A stretch of 64,000 nucleotides of DNA from NCBI GenBank assembly GCA_022036555.1, contig CM039129.1, positions 40,920,649-40,984,648 on the forward strand, given 5' to 3'. Both the position numbers and the translations under genes were made by a program. Shown piece after piece: positions 1 to 10,195 of the stretch. The first letter of the stretch is position 1, and the number at the start of each line of letters is the position of its first letter. The notes beneath the pieces were generated by a model. That model searched no databases. It saw only the letters and a list, made by a program, of their open reading frames with translations, and was not told where the DNA came from. The DNA is from Microstegium vimineum (Eukaryota; Streptophyta; Magnoliopsida; Poales; Poaceae).

Positions 1-147
1 TATTTTGTGACATGGTGCATACTGCATCTAATGTTTATTATAAGCTAGATTAAATTTTGCTTCATAGATATATCAGTGCATCTATCTTTTCTGAAACCTT
101 ATTCGTCTGCTATGTGGTTGTTTGATAATATGATCTCTGTATTTCAG

Positions 148-1038
148 GGCCAAGGGAGCTCACTGGTGCTGTTGATTTGATCAGCCACTACAAACTGCTG
201 CCACACCATGATTTCTTTTGCAAGAAACCTTTGCAACTGGCAATATCAGATACACATTATCTTCACAACGTTGTGGGAGAGACTGAAATTCGCAAAGGAG
301 AAGGAATGGAGTTAGATCAACTTGTTCAGAATGCATATATGAGGGATAAACCTGCTTATATTCAGCCCTTTGATATGGAAACACTGGGGCAAGCATTCCA
401 ACTTCGAGAAACAGCTCCTGTGGATTTGCCCTCTGTAAGATCCTTTCTAGCATCTCACTTCTCTTATGACATTGTTAGATTTGCTCATTGAACTGTTTAC
501 AACATATACCATATCAACAGACTGAAAAGGGTATACCGACTATTTCGGGTAAACCAAAAAGTGAGTCCAAGGACAAAGAGAAGAAGCATAAAAAGCATAA
601 AGACAAAGACAGGGATAAAGATAAGGAACATAAGAAGCACAAACATCGGCATAAGGATCGGAGTAAGGACAAAGATAAAGATAAAGACAAGGATAAGAAA
701 AAAAGATAAAAGTGGTCATCACGATTCTGATTCGAAGAAACATCATGAAAAGGTTCGTCCATTTTCTGTATGTTCAAAACTCTGAATAGCTTCGTTTCAA
801 ACCATATACCTTTTGATGGGCAATGCTCACCATTTGTATCAGAAGAGGAAGCATGAGGGAACAGAAGATTCAGCGGATGTGCATAAGCACAAGAAGAGTA
901 AGGTAGCACAATGCTATTATTTCCTTGCTGATATAACTTTCATAGAGAAAATTTGTCCCTTTGTTGTTAACGTGGCCGATCAACTTGTGGCAGCACAAGA
1001 GCTCCAAAACTGATGAGATGGGGAATGGACTTAGTTAA
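148..1038 (+). CDS. MED19: MED19, Mediator complex subunit 19 (3' part, four exons, frameshifted)
   Basis: MED19 is a small subunit of the Mediator head/middle module that links transcription factors to RNA polymerase II in the nucleus. Visible exons are 148-434, 521-752, 843-902 and 994-1038, all with AG acceptors and GT donors; the first exon or exons lie left of the window. The first visible exon carries the conserved core (GPRELTGAVDLISHYKLLPH, later TEIRKGEGM and FQLRETAPVDLPS). Exon 2 carries the long Lys/Asp/His-rich tail (KSESKDKEKKHKKHKDKD) typical of plant MED19, exon 3 reads KRKHEGTEDSADVHKHKKSK and exon 4 HKSSKTDEMGNGLS then TAA. Oddity: the A run at 698-704 has seven bases where six keep the frame. 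As written the frame ends at TGATAAA-type stop 707-709, while the expected KDKSGHHDSDSKKHHEK continues in the next frame. Either this allele is truncated in the basic tail or it is a homopolymer sequencing error. Identification is from memory of the family and is strong. Confidence 0.9.
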
Positions 1039-2241
1039 CACTTCCTAGTTCTAGCTTCAATCCTTGTAATTTGCTGTTAAAAGGAGACTGATGGTCTCTG
1101 CCATCAAAACCCTGTGCAGAATATTGGTACGTGCTTCTTTACTTCCCTATTGGATTCAATTTGTTTTTCATGTAACCTTTTTTTTTATTCTGTTGTTCAG
1201 TTATATATGGCTTGCATAGCTTGTCTGTCTTTGGGTGGTTTTTGTCTACCGACGCAAATGTTTCAGTTAGAGGTGCATTCTTAACTTGTCTTTAAGCCTT
1301 TTTAAGAGGCATCCCTATGAGGCTATGACCTAACATTAATCTCATCTGATTTTTAGCTCCGTCCCTACAACATCTGAATATGCAATGGCATTGACAACTA
1401 CTCAGATTCTATGTGGACAGTGGACACTTAATTCAGTTATTCATTTTTTCCCTTCATACTCGTTCTAAAATGGTAGTCATATGTTGCTTTGATGGTTGTC
1501 TGTACTGTAGTGATACAACGTCGATGAACTTGTTAGCGTGTCTTATAGCATGGTTTGACTTTCTCTAGACCATAATGCATAACAATTGATACGGAGCATA
1601 ACAGTATACGTATTTCTGAAAATACTTGTGCTCTGTGTTTGTTTATGTACCACATAAGAGCATGTCATACTCAAGTCTTAATAATCGACACTTTTACAAA
1701 ATACAATCATTAAATCAGTGTGTTCTGAATGATATGCTAATTTTCATGTTTGTTTGGATGGTGCAGGTGTCACGAGCTGGAGCGCTTGATAAGAACATGA
1801 TAAAGAAGTATTTTTTGCAGAGTCCATTCCGAGGGAAATTAATTTTGTTAATTAATATATAGGGCTAATTCTTCGAACTGTGCAACTTTCTGTGCCCCTC
1901 TGAAGAATTGGTTGTAGGAATGATTGCCAGGATACGCAATGAGATTGTTTCGGTTGCAGGGCTAGCACACTTTTTGATACTAGGCTTGTGACTGAACTCC
2001 TGATGTAGCGTGCATGAGTACCCTGAGTAGTTGTGGTCTTGTGGATGGTTATACAGTTTGTGGTCTAGAGATGTAGTTGAGAGCAGGGAATTGGAAATAA
2101 TCTCGTGTTCCTGCCGTACCGACCTTGATTTGTAGAGTAGGATGATTTGCTGTTTAACCAGTAGCTAAATGTTGGTAGTCAGTTCCAAGTTTATTTTCCA
2201 TGGACCATGGTAGCCGTGCTTGCTTGTGCCGATAACTGGAG
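1039..2241. other. MED19 3' UTR and spacer, no gene seen
   Basis: About 1.2 kb without a convincing coding region. The first part should be the MED19 3' UTR. A segment beginning after an AG at about 1766 could be an alternative 3' exon, but nothing proves it. Confidence 0.5.
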
Positions 2242-2273
2242 TTGATCCACATGGAAAGAATTGGGTTCAAACT

Positions 2274-2367
2274 AGCACATCAACAAGAAGAAGCCGTGCT
2301 TGCTTGTGACGTGGTGCCGCCGGTGCTGCCACGCGAACCAGCACATCAACAAGAAGAAGCCGTGCTT
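2274..2367 (+). repeat. 28-bp direct repeat in the 5' coding region of the kinase
   Basis: The 28 bases at 2274-2301 recur at 2340-2367, so the peptide AHQQEEAVL appears twice. The partial phrase GCCGTGCTTGCTTGTG also occurs at about 2212-2227, upstream of the start. This is a local duplication at the front of the kinase frame. Confidence 0.85.
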
Positions 2368-3154
2368 CGACTCCACCCTCAGACGACCCCGTCGTTACGT
2401 ATCCAAGAGGTGCTGAGGGAATTCTCGAGCGATCAAATCCAAGCCATGACACAAGACTTCGGAAACATGGTAGGCCAAGGCGGCTCCGCCCAGGTCTTCG
2501 GAGGGAACCTCGACGACGGCACGCCGGTCGCCGTCAAAAGGATCAGCATCCACGGCGGACGCACCGTGGCCGGCGAGGAGGACTTCCGGAGAGAGCTCTC
2601 CATCATCGCCAACGTGCACCACCGCAGCCTGGTGCGCCTCCTCGGCTACTGCCTCCAGCGCGGTCCGGGCGGCCTCTACCTCGTCTACCTCTTCTTCGAG
2701 AATGGTTCCCTGGACAGGTGGATCTTCCATGGCACCGAGGAGCAGCGGCGCCTCCTGACGTGGCCCAAGCGGCTGTGCATCGCCATTGACGTGGCCTGGG
2801 CGCTCGCGTACCTCCACAACGAGTGCCACTGGCGGATCCTGCACCTCGACGTCAAGCCGGGGAACATCCTCATCAACGGCGACCTCCGTGCGCACGTCTC
2901 CGACTTCGGCATCTCCCTCTCCATCACCCGGGGCCTCAACAGCGTCGTCGACACGGAGCACCTCAAGGGCACCTTCGGCTACATGGCGTCGGAGATGCTC
3001 TACAACGCCGTGTCCGACAAGTCCGACGTGTTCAGCTATGGCATGACGCTGCTCGAGCTCGTCGGCGGCCGCAGGAACATGTATCCCTCGTTGTACACGC
3101 CAGAACTCACGCAGGACTACTTCCCGTACATCGTGAGGGAGAAGGTGAAGAGCG

Positions 3155-3159
3155 GCAAG
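3155..3159. other. Target-site duplication GCAAG, left copy
   Basis: The five bases GCAAG directly before the left LTR are repeated directly after the right LTR at 9996-10000. This is the expected 5-bp duplication of an LTR retrotransposon integration. Confidence 0.95.
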
Positions 3160-3645
3160 TGATAGGTTCGTAGGATCGTCTAGGAGCGGATCCAGTAGGA
3201 TATGTAGTTCGGGTAGTAGTAGATGGATGCACTTCATATGCCATGTACAGAGAAAGAGAGAGAGAGAGGTATAGACCAGAGGGGTCGACGGGAGGAGGTG
3301 CAGTAGCGGCGGCGGCGTTAGGGTTGGAGCCGGCGGCGGCCATGAGTGTCGATGTCCCGTTGGCGGTCGCGTCAGTCGTCATCTGGGTACCCCGAGTGCT
3401 CGCCGGCGTCGGTGGAGCTTCCCGCCGCTGGCAGCGCTCCCTCTAGATCGGTCTAGGGTTTAGATGTCGGTGGGGAGTTGGCGGCGGCTAGGTGAACCTC
3501 GTTTCGCGTGTCTGGTGCCCTGGCCCCCACCTAGTCTTTATAGCACTATGCGACGGGGGCCCACCAACCACATGGTTGGGCGTCCCCGATCAGGGCGCAG
3601 ACGTAGGGCCCGTTTGGCCTAAACGGTGAAGATCTAATTCCAACA
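3160..3645 (-). repeat. Copia copy 1, left LTR (3' LTR of the minus-strand element), 486 bp
   Basis: Begins TGATAGGTTCG and ends AATTCCAACA on the plus strand, so in element orientation it starts TGTTGG and ends ATCA. A TATAAAG box is visible on the minus strand at about 3535-3541. It is 9 bp shorter than its partner near the right edge. Confidence 0.95.
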
Positions 3646-3659
3646 TTCTCCCCCTAGAT
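3646..3659 (-). other. Polypurine tract of Copia copy 1
   Basis: Read on the minus strand the bases next to the 3' LTR are TCTAGGGGGAGAA, a typical plus-strand primer. The same tract is present in copy 2 next to 62373. Confidence 0.8.
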
Positions 3660-3855
3660 CTTACACAATTCTTACTCATTCTTCAATTCTCATTCTAATT
3701 CAATATTCCAATTCTTTTCAATTCCATCACAGATTAGCATATAGAACATGCTTCATCGTCACAACAATTCATGTCATTAGACTAACAACTACTACACACC
3801 TTTCTATTTTAGAATAAAGTTTTCATTATTCTGGGCCCTTCTTATTCTTCGGGAA

Positions 3856-5217
3856 TCATAGGCTCTCCTTTAAACCCATGCCGACTATGTGTCCTCTGAA
3901 CACACTGGGTGGAAGGCCTTTTGTGAGCGGATCCGCTAGCATCTTTTCAGTTCGTATATGCTCAAGATTTATGATATGATCCCGAAGTTTATCTTTCACA
4001 ACATAGTACTTTATGTCAATGTGTTTGGCAGCACCACTTGACCTGTTGTTGTGAGCATATTCTACCGCTAGGTTGTTATCACAATACAACCGCATCGGTC
4101 TTTCTATACTTTTAATTATTCTCAATCCGGGTACAAATTTCTTCAACCAATTTACCTGCCCCGAGGCCTCATAACAAGCTACAAACTCGGCATACATTGT
4201 CGAGGATGTAGTCACTGTTTGTTTCGAACTTTTCCACGATATCACTCCTTTAGCAAGAGTAAATATATATCCTGATGTGGATTTTCTTTCATCTCCAGCA
4301 TAGTCAGAATCTAAATACCCCTCTATGTGCAGGGAATCATATTTTTCATATGTTAACATGAGACCTTTAGTACCTTGCAAATAACGCAAGACTTTCTTCA
4401 CTAATTTCCAATGTTCAATTCCTGGATTCTTTTGATATCTGCCAAGTAACCCGGTAACAAAAGCTATGTCAGGGCGCGTACACGTTTGAGCATATTGCAA
4501 ACTTCCAATTGCCGAAGCATACGGTACCGCTTTCATTTGATCAATTTCATATTGATTCTTGGGACACTGATGTTCCCCATATTTATCGCCCTTGACAATC
4601 GGAGCAGGAGATGGACTACACGCATGCATACTAAATTTCTTCAAAACTTTTTCTATGTATGCCTTCTGCAACAATCCCAATACCCCTTTTCTTCTATCTC
4701 GATGAATCTCAATTCCCAAAACAAATGAGGCTTCACCAAGATCCTTCATATCAAAGTTCGAGGACAAGAATTTCTTCGTCTCCAATAGTAGATCGACATC
4801 ACTACTAGAAAGTAAGATATCATCTACATATAGGATCAGTAATATGTATTTCTTATTCTTGAATTTCATATAGACACAATTGTCCTCGACATTTTCTTTA
4901 AACCCAAAACCCTTTATAGTTTTATCAAACTTCAAGTACCACTGTCTCGAAGCTTATTTCAAACCATAAATGGATCTTTTCAGACGACATCCCATATTTT
5001 CTTTTCCTCTTACGACAAAACCTTTCGGTTGTGCCATATAGACATTTTCATCCAAATCCCCATTTAGGAATGCAGTCTTTACATCCATCTGATGTAATTC
5101 TAGATCATAGTGAGCCACAAGTGTCATAATGATTCTAAAAGAATCTTTACAATAAACTGAAGAAAAAGTTTCATTGTAATCAATCCCTTCTCTTTGGGTA
5201 AAACCCTTAGCCACAAG
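3856..5217 (-). pseudogene. Copia copy 1 reverse transcriptase and RNase H
   Basis: Minus-strand RVT_2-type reverse transcriptase followed by Ty1-type RNase H. The N-terminal half carries MDVKTAFLNGDLDENVYM and the catalytic LILYVDDILL (YVDD). The RNase H half shows DSDYAGDERKSTSGY, TMYAEFVACYEA, LYCDNN and the C-terminal ADPLTKGLP. Two in-frame stops break it: TAA at 4954-4956 and TGA at 5218-5220. The other copy in this window (62583-63932) has CAA and CGA at these places, so both are C-to-T changes on the element's sense strand. Otherwise the two copies are nearly identical in protein. Confidence 0.95.
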
Positions 5218-6960
5218 TCATGCTTTGTGTCTTTCAATATTCCCTTGGGAGTCATATTTCGTCTTGTAGACCCATTTGGATCCTACTTTCTTAGCTCCTT
5301 TAGGAATGTTTTCTAGAACCCAAACCTTATTGGTGTTCATAGATTTCATCTCATCTTCCATGGCCTGAAGCCACTTCGATGAGTGTTCGCTTCTCATGGC
5401 TTCTTCAAAAGTTATAGGGTCATCTTCCATATGGAATTCTTCAGTTTCATAAATTTCATAATCATTTGGAATAGCTGACCTTCTAGTTCTTTGAGACCTT
5501 CTAGGGGCCTCTGGCACTTGGTCCACTATGGGCTGTTGTTGTTCTTCCTCATTAGCGACATTTGGTTCTACAGGCTCCTGATGGATGGGTTCCTCTTGTT
5601 CATTCGTTGTTGCTATGGGAGAATTTACAACAGGCGTTGTCACCACAGCGTCCTGTACTGCTGGTGCAACATCGGTAGTAGGTAACGTAAAGTATGGTTC
5701 TTCAACCATTGGAGTAGGTACATGTACCCGTTTCTCCTCAAGTCTAATTTCACGTGTTACCTTGCTCCCCCTGATCATTTCATCCTCCAAGAACACAACG
5801 TGTCTTGTTTCAACAAATTTCGTGTATCTATCAGGACAATAGAATCGATATCCTTTCGATCTTTCTGGATAGCCAATGAAATGGCAGCTGGCAGTCTTGG
5901 AGTCTAACTTTCCAATATTTGGGTTAAAAACCTTTGCCTCAGCTGGACAACCCCACACACGTAAGTGCTTAAGTGAGGGTTCTCTTCCTGTCCATAATTC
6001 ATACGGTGTTTTCTGCACCGACTTGCTTGGTACTCGATTAAGTTAATGAATGATGGTTTTCAGTGCCTCCATCCATAAACCAACCGGTAGTGTGGAGTAA
6101 CTCATCATGCTTCTCACCATATCCATTAGGGTACGGTTTCTTCTTTCAGCCACTCCGTTCTGCTGAGGCTCCCCCAGTGTGGAGTATTGAGCGACTATGC
6201 CATTTTTCAGTAGGAACCTTGCAAAGGGACCTGGGATTTGGCCATACGGGGTATGTCGCCCATAATACTCTCCAGCATGGTCTGATCGAACTATCTTTAT
6301 TTTCATGTTGTGTTGATTTTCAATTTCGGCTTTAAATATCTTAAATTTATCCAATGCTTCTGTTCTTTCTTTAATTGGATAAATATAGCCATAACGAGAG
6401 TAATCATCCGTGAATGTTATGAACGAATCATAACCATCCACGCTTTTCATTGGGAATGGACCGCAAATGTCCGTGTGGATTATTTCTAATACTCTCGTGC
6501 TTCGTTTAGCATCTTTCTTTATTTTCTTAACATATTTTCCTTTGATGCAATCAACACATTGTTCTAAATCAGAGAATTCTAAGTGCGGAAGAATCGATTG
6601 TTTCACTAAGCGTTCTATTCCCCCCCTCGAAATATGGCCCAAACGACAATGCCATAATTTCGAAGAGTCGCTTTCATTTCTCTTCCGCTTCTTATTCTCA
6701 TTTGTAGATTGGGAGACATTCACAATATCGCATTCATGATTCACATTTTCAGCAAGAGATAATAAATAAAGCTTGTCTTGTTGGAAGACAAGACCAACAC
6801 ATTTATTATTATTATTAAATAGTTCACATCTGCCATTACCAAAATGACAGCCAAATCCATCATCATCGAGTTTCGAAACACTTATTAAATTCCTACGCAA
6901 AGAGGGAACATAGAGTACATTTCTAATCTTAAGTACAAAGCCATCTTTTAATTCTAAAGC
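5218..6960 (-). pseudogene. Copia copy 1 integrase
   Basis: Integrase inserts the cDNA into host DNA. The order on the minus strand is a GAG-pre-integrase zinc finger (LWHCRLGHIS ... CVDCIKGK), then the catalytic core with HTDICGPF, IVRSDHAGEYYG and NGVAERRNRTL supplying the D-D-E residues, then the C-terminal linker with TPYELWTGREPSLKHLRVWG. The linker ends in the acidic region before RT. A TAA at 6043-6045 interrupts the frame, between the catalytic core and the PSKSVQKTPYELW motif. Intact length would fit the family. Confidence 0.93.
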
Positions 6961-8059
6961 TAGATCGCCAATGGCTTCAACTCCAGCTTGTACTCCATTC
7001 GTGACTTTAATCGTTCTTTCTCCTCTTTGCAGGGTTCTCCTCCCACTTAACCCTGTAAGGAATTCGAAACATGAATTGTTGCACCTGAATCAATCCACCA
7101 AGAGGTGTTCAAATAACATAAAAACAGGGATTCATCTACAAATGTGATAGTATCATCACCTTTCTTTAGTAGCTTTTTCAGGTAGACAGGGCAATCTCTC
7201 TTGTAATGCCATCTCTTGAAGCATTCCTTGCACTGGTCTTTTTCAGCATTGCCATATTTTCTGAAGTCCTCATCCTGAGAGTCCTTTTCTTTTCCTTTGC
7301 ATGTGCATTTTCTTGTGGCTTGGAGGGAGAGCCTTTATTCCACTGGGGTTTCCCCTGTGGTTTCTTGTAAAAGTTCTTTCTTTTATTGTCCTTGACAAGA
7401 TGAGCTGATTCACCCTGTGCGGACTTGATTCTCTCTTCCTCCTGGACACACATTGCAATGAGCTTTTCAATGTCCCAGTTTTCAGGCATCATATTGTAGT
7501 TCACAGCAAAAGTTTTAAATTCTTTTGGCAGAGAAAGAAAGACCAAGTGAATGAGGAACTTGTCATTGATCCCCAAATCCATTGTCTTTAATTTCGCTGC
7601 CATTGTGTTCATTTTCAATATGTGCTGACACACACCACCACCATTGTATTTCTCAGATACAAGTTTATGTATCATGGTGCTTGCTGTGGCCTTGGAAGAC
7701 CCAGTAAACTGACTCTTTACCCTTTCGAGGTAGTCAATGGCGGTGATGCATTCTGGGATTGACCCTCGGATATGGTCTTAAATGGTGGCTTTCGCCACCA
7801 ACAGGCATTTTTTGTTGGATTGAATCCAACGCCTGTGTTCGATGTCATATTTCATTCCGACTTCTGCAAAATCACGCTTTCGGGCGTGAAAAGCTTCGTC
7901 AGTTTCATCGGTTCTCTTCTCCGGTTCCTCTGGAATAGTAGGACACGGGGAAGTAATGGCAAGATCAATCTCTGCCAATGCAAGTTCTAGTTCGTACTTC
8001 TCCCGCCACACACGGTAGTTGGTACTGTTGAGCGGAGGAATGTTGTTTATGTTCACCAT
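6961..8059 (-). pseudogene. Copia copy 1 gag and protease
   Basis: The gag polyprotein starts at 8059 on the minus strand (MVNINNIPPLNSTNYRVWRE), a UBN2-type capsid. A stop near 7778 separates it from the rest of gag (7178-7675, MAAKLKTMDLGINDKFL). A CCHC zinc knuckle CKECFKRWHYKRDC (C-x2-C-x4-H-x4-C) lies around 7190-7240 but in a different frame from the upstream part. The aspartic protease motif WWIDSGATIHVS lies at about 7080-7115 and is followed within a dozen codons by a frameshift. At least two frameshifts and one stop are present. Confidence 0.88.
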
Positions 8060-9500
8060 TCCTTTAACTCCTGAAATTTATCCAAAGAAAAGTAAGAAAC
8101 ATTCATCATGAAATTGCATGCCTTAACTTAACGTTGGTCAAAATTAAACATACAATTCCTCTATGCAAAAATTTATACATCACCGTTGGGCAGAAGTAAA
8201 ATAAATGCATAGCAATTCATTATAATAATATTATTAACAACGTTGGTCAGAAAATAACAGTATTATAATCTCATCAAAATTATCGAAAATTCATAATTCA
8301 CTCAAAAAATTAAATTATCCCGTTGGTTCAAATTTAATTAAGAGTCAAAATTCAATATTTTATTCGCAGCGAAAACAATAAAATTATTCATACTCTTATT
8401 TTCCAGAAAATTCAACTTGTATTGTTCTCTAAACAAAAATTATCGTTGGATAAAATTTTGTATAGATGAAAAATTCACAAATTTATTCAAATACAAAGTG
8501 AATTCATAATTGTTTCTGGAAAATAGAGTAAAATTATTCAAAAATTATTATTTTCCAGAATATCATTCATGTTATTATTCGTGTTATTCTCTGAATGAAA
8601 ATTATCGTTGGATAAAATTTGTGCAGAGAAAATTTCATCAAAATTCCAATTCGGAATCATTCAAATTCAATCCATTTTAATTTCTGGAAAATAAAAAAGA
8701 AAAGCGTCACTGTTCATTCGCGGGTTGAGGTCAAACGAATTGGCCTAGAGGCCATTTCGACCCATTCACCCGCGCGCTCGGGCTCCCCCTCTTCCCCCAG
8801 GCCGCAACGTGGGCCTCGGCCGGGAAAGTGGTCGCCTGCCTGGGCTCAATTCGGCCAAGCAGGCTCGGATCGGCCGCGACCGTCGGATCTAGGGTGGATC
8901 CGATCGGACGGCTGCGCGTGACTTTCGCGTGACCCTAGTTCATTTCATTCTGCTCCCCTCCCCTTTCTCCTCTGCGCGGCGGCGAGAGACAGAGAGGCGC
9001 GGCGGCGGCCCACTGCCGAGCGCGACCGGCCGGAGAGGGAGAGGGCAACACCACCACCGCCGGCCTCCTCGGCGGTGCGCGCGCCCACTGATGAGTGGAC
9101 GCGCCGCCGTCGAGCGGGCTAGCCGCGGTGGCCTCACGCCGCAACGACAGAGGCCGCGTGGTGGCGTGACCTCACCGGAGGTCGCGTTCTTCCCGCGTGC
9201 CGGCGATGGAGACGGCTGGCTGCGATGGAGGGACGACCGAACCCCAGGTAAGGGCACTGCTTCTTGGTCGCTTCTTTCATTTAGGGTTAGGGTTCAGTTT
9301 CGTTCATTTGGATTCGGATCGGATGTCCCTGTGTGGTTGGGGTTTCGATTTGATTTTCGTTCATGCCGATCTGATGTTCGTTCTTGTTCTTCTCCCTAAT
9401 CCTTCTCTATTCTTGAGATTTAGGGTTAGGGTTTCGATCGGTGGAGCCGATTAGGCTCTGATCCGAGTGGATCCCCTCCGTAGGAGGCGTCTAATACCAT
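8060..9500 (-). other. Long untranslated leader of Copia copy 1
   Basis: 1.4 kb between gag and the 5' LTR with no recognisable retroelement protein. The half next to gag (8060-8700) is AT-rich and contains six scattered CGTTGG motifs. The half next to the LTR (8740-9480) is abruptly GC-rich; on the plus strand it looks like a grass 5' UTR with a donor-like CCCAGGTAAGG at about 9242-9252. It may hold a captured host fragment, but I recognise no product. Confidence 0.6.
9487..9500 (-). other. Primer-binding site of Copia copy 1
   Basis: On the minus strand the bases just after the 5' LTR read A then TGGTATTAGACGCC, close to the TGGTATCAGAGC used by elements primed with initiator tRNA-Met. Confidence 0.75.
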
Positions 9501-9995
9501 TGATAGGTTCGTAGGATCGTCTAGGAGCGGATCCAGTAGGATATGTAGTTCGGGTAGTAGTAGATGGATGCAGTTCATATGCCATGTACAGAGAAAGAGA
9601 GAGAGAGAGGTACAGACCAGAGGGGTCGACGGGAGGAGGTGCAGTAGCGGCGGCGGCGTTAGGGTTGGAGCCGCCGTCGGCCATGAGCGTCGATGTCCCG
9701 TTGGCGGTCGCGTCAGTCGTCATCTGGGTACCCCGAGTGCTCGCCGGCGTCGGTGGAGCTTCCCGCCGCTGGCAGCGCTCCCTCTAGATCGGTCTAGGGT
9801 TTAGATGTCGGTGGGGAGTTGGCGGCGGCCAGGTGAACCTCGTTTCGCGTGCCTGGCGCCCCGGTCCCCACCTAGTCTTTGTAGGACTATGCGACGGGGG
9901 CCCACCAACCACATGGTTAGGCGCCCCCGATCAGGGCGCAGACCTAGGGCCTGTTTAGGCCGTTGGGCCTAAACGGTGAAGATCTAATTCCAACA
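9501..9995 (-). repeat. Copia copy 1, right LTR (5' LTR of the minus-strand element), 495 bp
   Basis: Same termini as the left LTR. As the 5' LTR it should carry the promoter, but the TATAAAG of the left LTR reads TACAAAG here at about 9880-9887. Confidence 0.95.
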
Positions 9996-10000
9996 GCAAG
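9996..10000. other. Target-site duplication GCAAG, right copy
   Basis: Identical to 3155-3159 and directly followed by the continuation of the kinase frame. Confidence 0.95.
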
Positions 10001-10195
10001 GTCTTGGAGGCCGTGGACGCAGCCATGGCGCCCGTGGACGACGAGGAGGAGGCGGTCAAGACGGTGTTCAGGGTGGCGCTCTGCTGCATCCAGAACCAGC
10101 GGGAGATGAGGCCCACCATGCAGACTGTTGTGGATATGCTTGAAGGCCGGGTCGCCGTTGATCTCCCGCCGGAGAGCCGCCATCATCTGCTCTAA
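10001..10195 (+). pseudogene. Receptor-like kinase, C-terminal part separated by the Copia insertion
   Basis: Encodes VLEAVDAAMAPVDDEEEAVK, then TVFRVALCCIQNQREMRPTM and QTVVDMLEGRVAVDLPPES, ending with TAA at 10193-10195. This is kinase subdomain XI with the usual CIQ...RPTM pattern. It joins in phase to Lys306 of the part ending at 3159 once the element and one GCAAG are removed, giving about 370 residues. It has no start of its own and would not be made as a separate protein. Confidence 0.9.

Larger units (their letters stand above)
2242..3159 (+). pseudogene. Receptor-like (RLK/Pelle) Ser/Thr kinase, N-terminal part of a gene split by a Copia insertion
   Basis: This 306-residue frame is most of a plant RLK/Pelle kinase domain. 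Visible parts are the glycine-rich loop VGQGGSAQVFGG (residues 77-88), the ATP-binding lysine in VAVKR (Lys99), the helix-C glutamate (Glu118), the catalytic loop LHLDVKPGNIL (200-210), DFG (221-223), a YMASEM version of the usual APE motif (248-252) and SDVFSYGMTLLEL (261-273). The catalytic loop has HLD rather than HRD, so it is a non-RD type. No signal peptide, ectodomain or membrane helix precedes the kinase; the first 60 residues include a duplicated peptide AHQQEEAVL, so the 5' end may already have been rearranged. The frame ends because the LTR's first bases TGA supply a stop right after the target site GCAAG. The missing C-terminal lobe lies at 10001-10195 and would join in phase. As it stands the product would lack subdomains X-XI. 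The exact RLK subfamily is not certain; it resembles the At5g20050-type kinases. Confidence 0.85.
3160..9995 (-). mobile_element. Ty1/Copia LTR retrotransposon (copy 1), complete ends, decayed coding region
   Basis: A 6.8-kb element on the minus strand with two LTRs, primer-binding site, gag, protease, integrase, reverse transcriptase, RNase H and polypurine tract in Copia order (integrase before RT). It sits in the kinase coding sequence with a perfect GCAAG duplication. The coding region is broken by stops at 4954-4956, 5218-5220 and 6043-6045 and by frameshifts in gag/protease, so it cannot be autonomous. A second copy of the same family starts at 62044. About 16 substitutions and one 9-bp gap separate the LTRs by eye. 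Confidence 0.95.

Noticed and set aside
514..909. Long minus-strand frame opposite MED19 exon 2
   Set aside because: It is the shadow of the Lys/Asp repeat codons and its Leu/Ser repeats have no other support.
2395..3237. 280-codon minus-strand frame opposite the kinase
   Set aside because: High GC third positions of the kinase leave the opposite strand open; no domain is visible and the plus-strand kinase motifs are clear.
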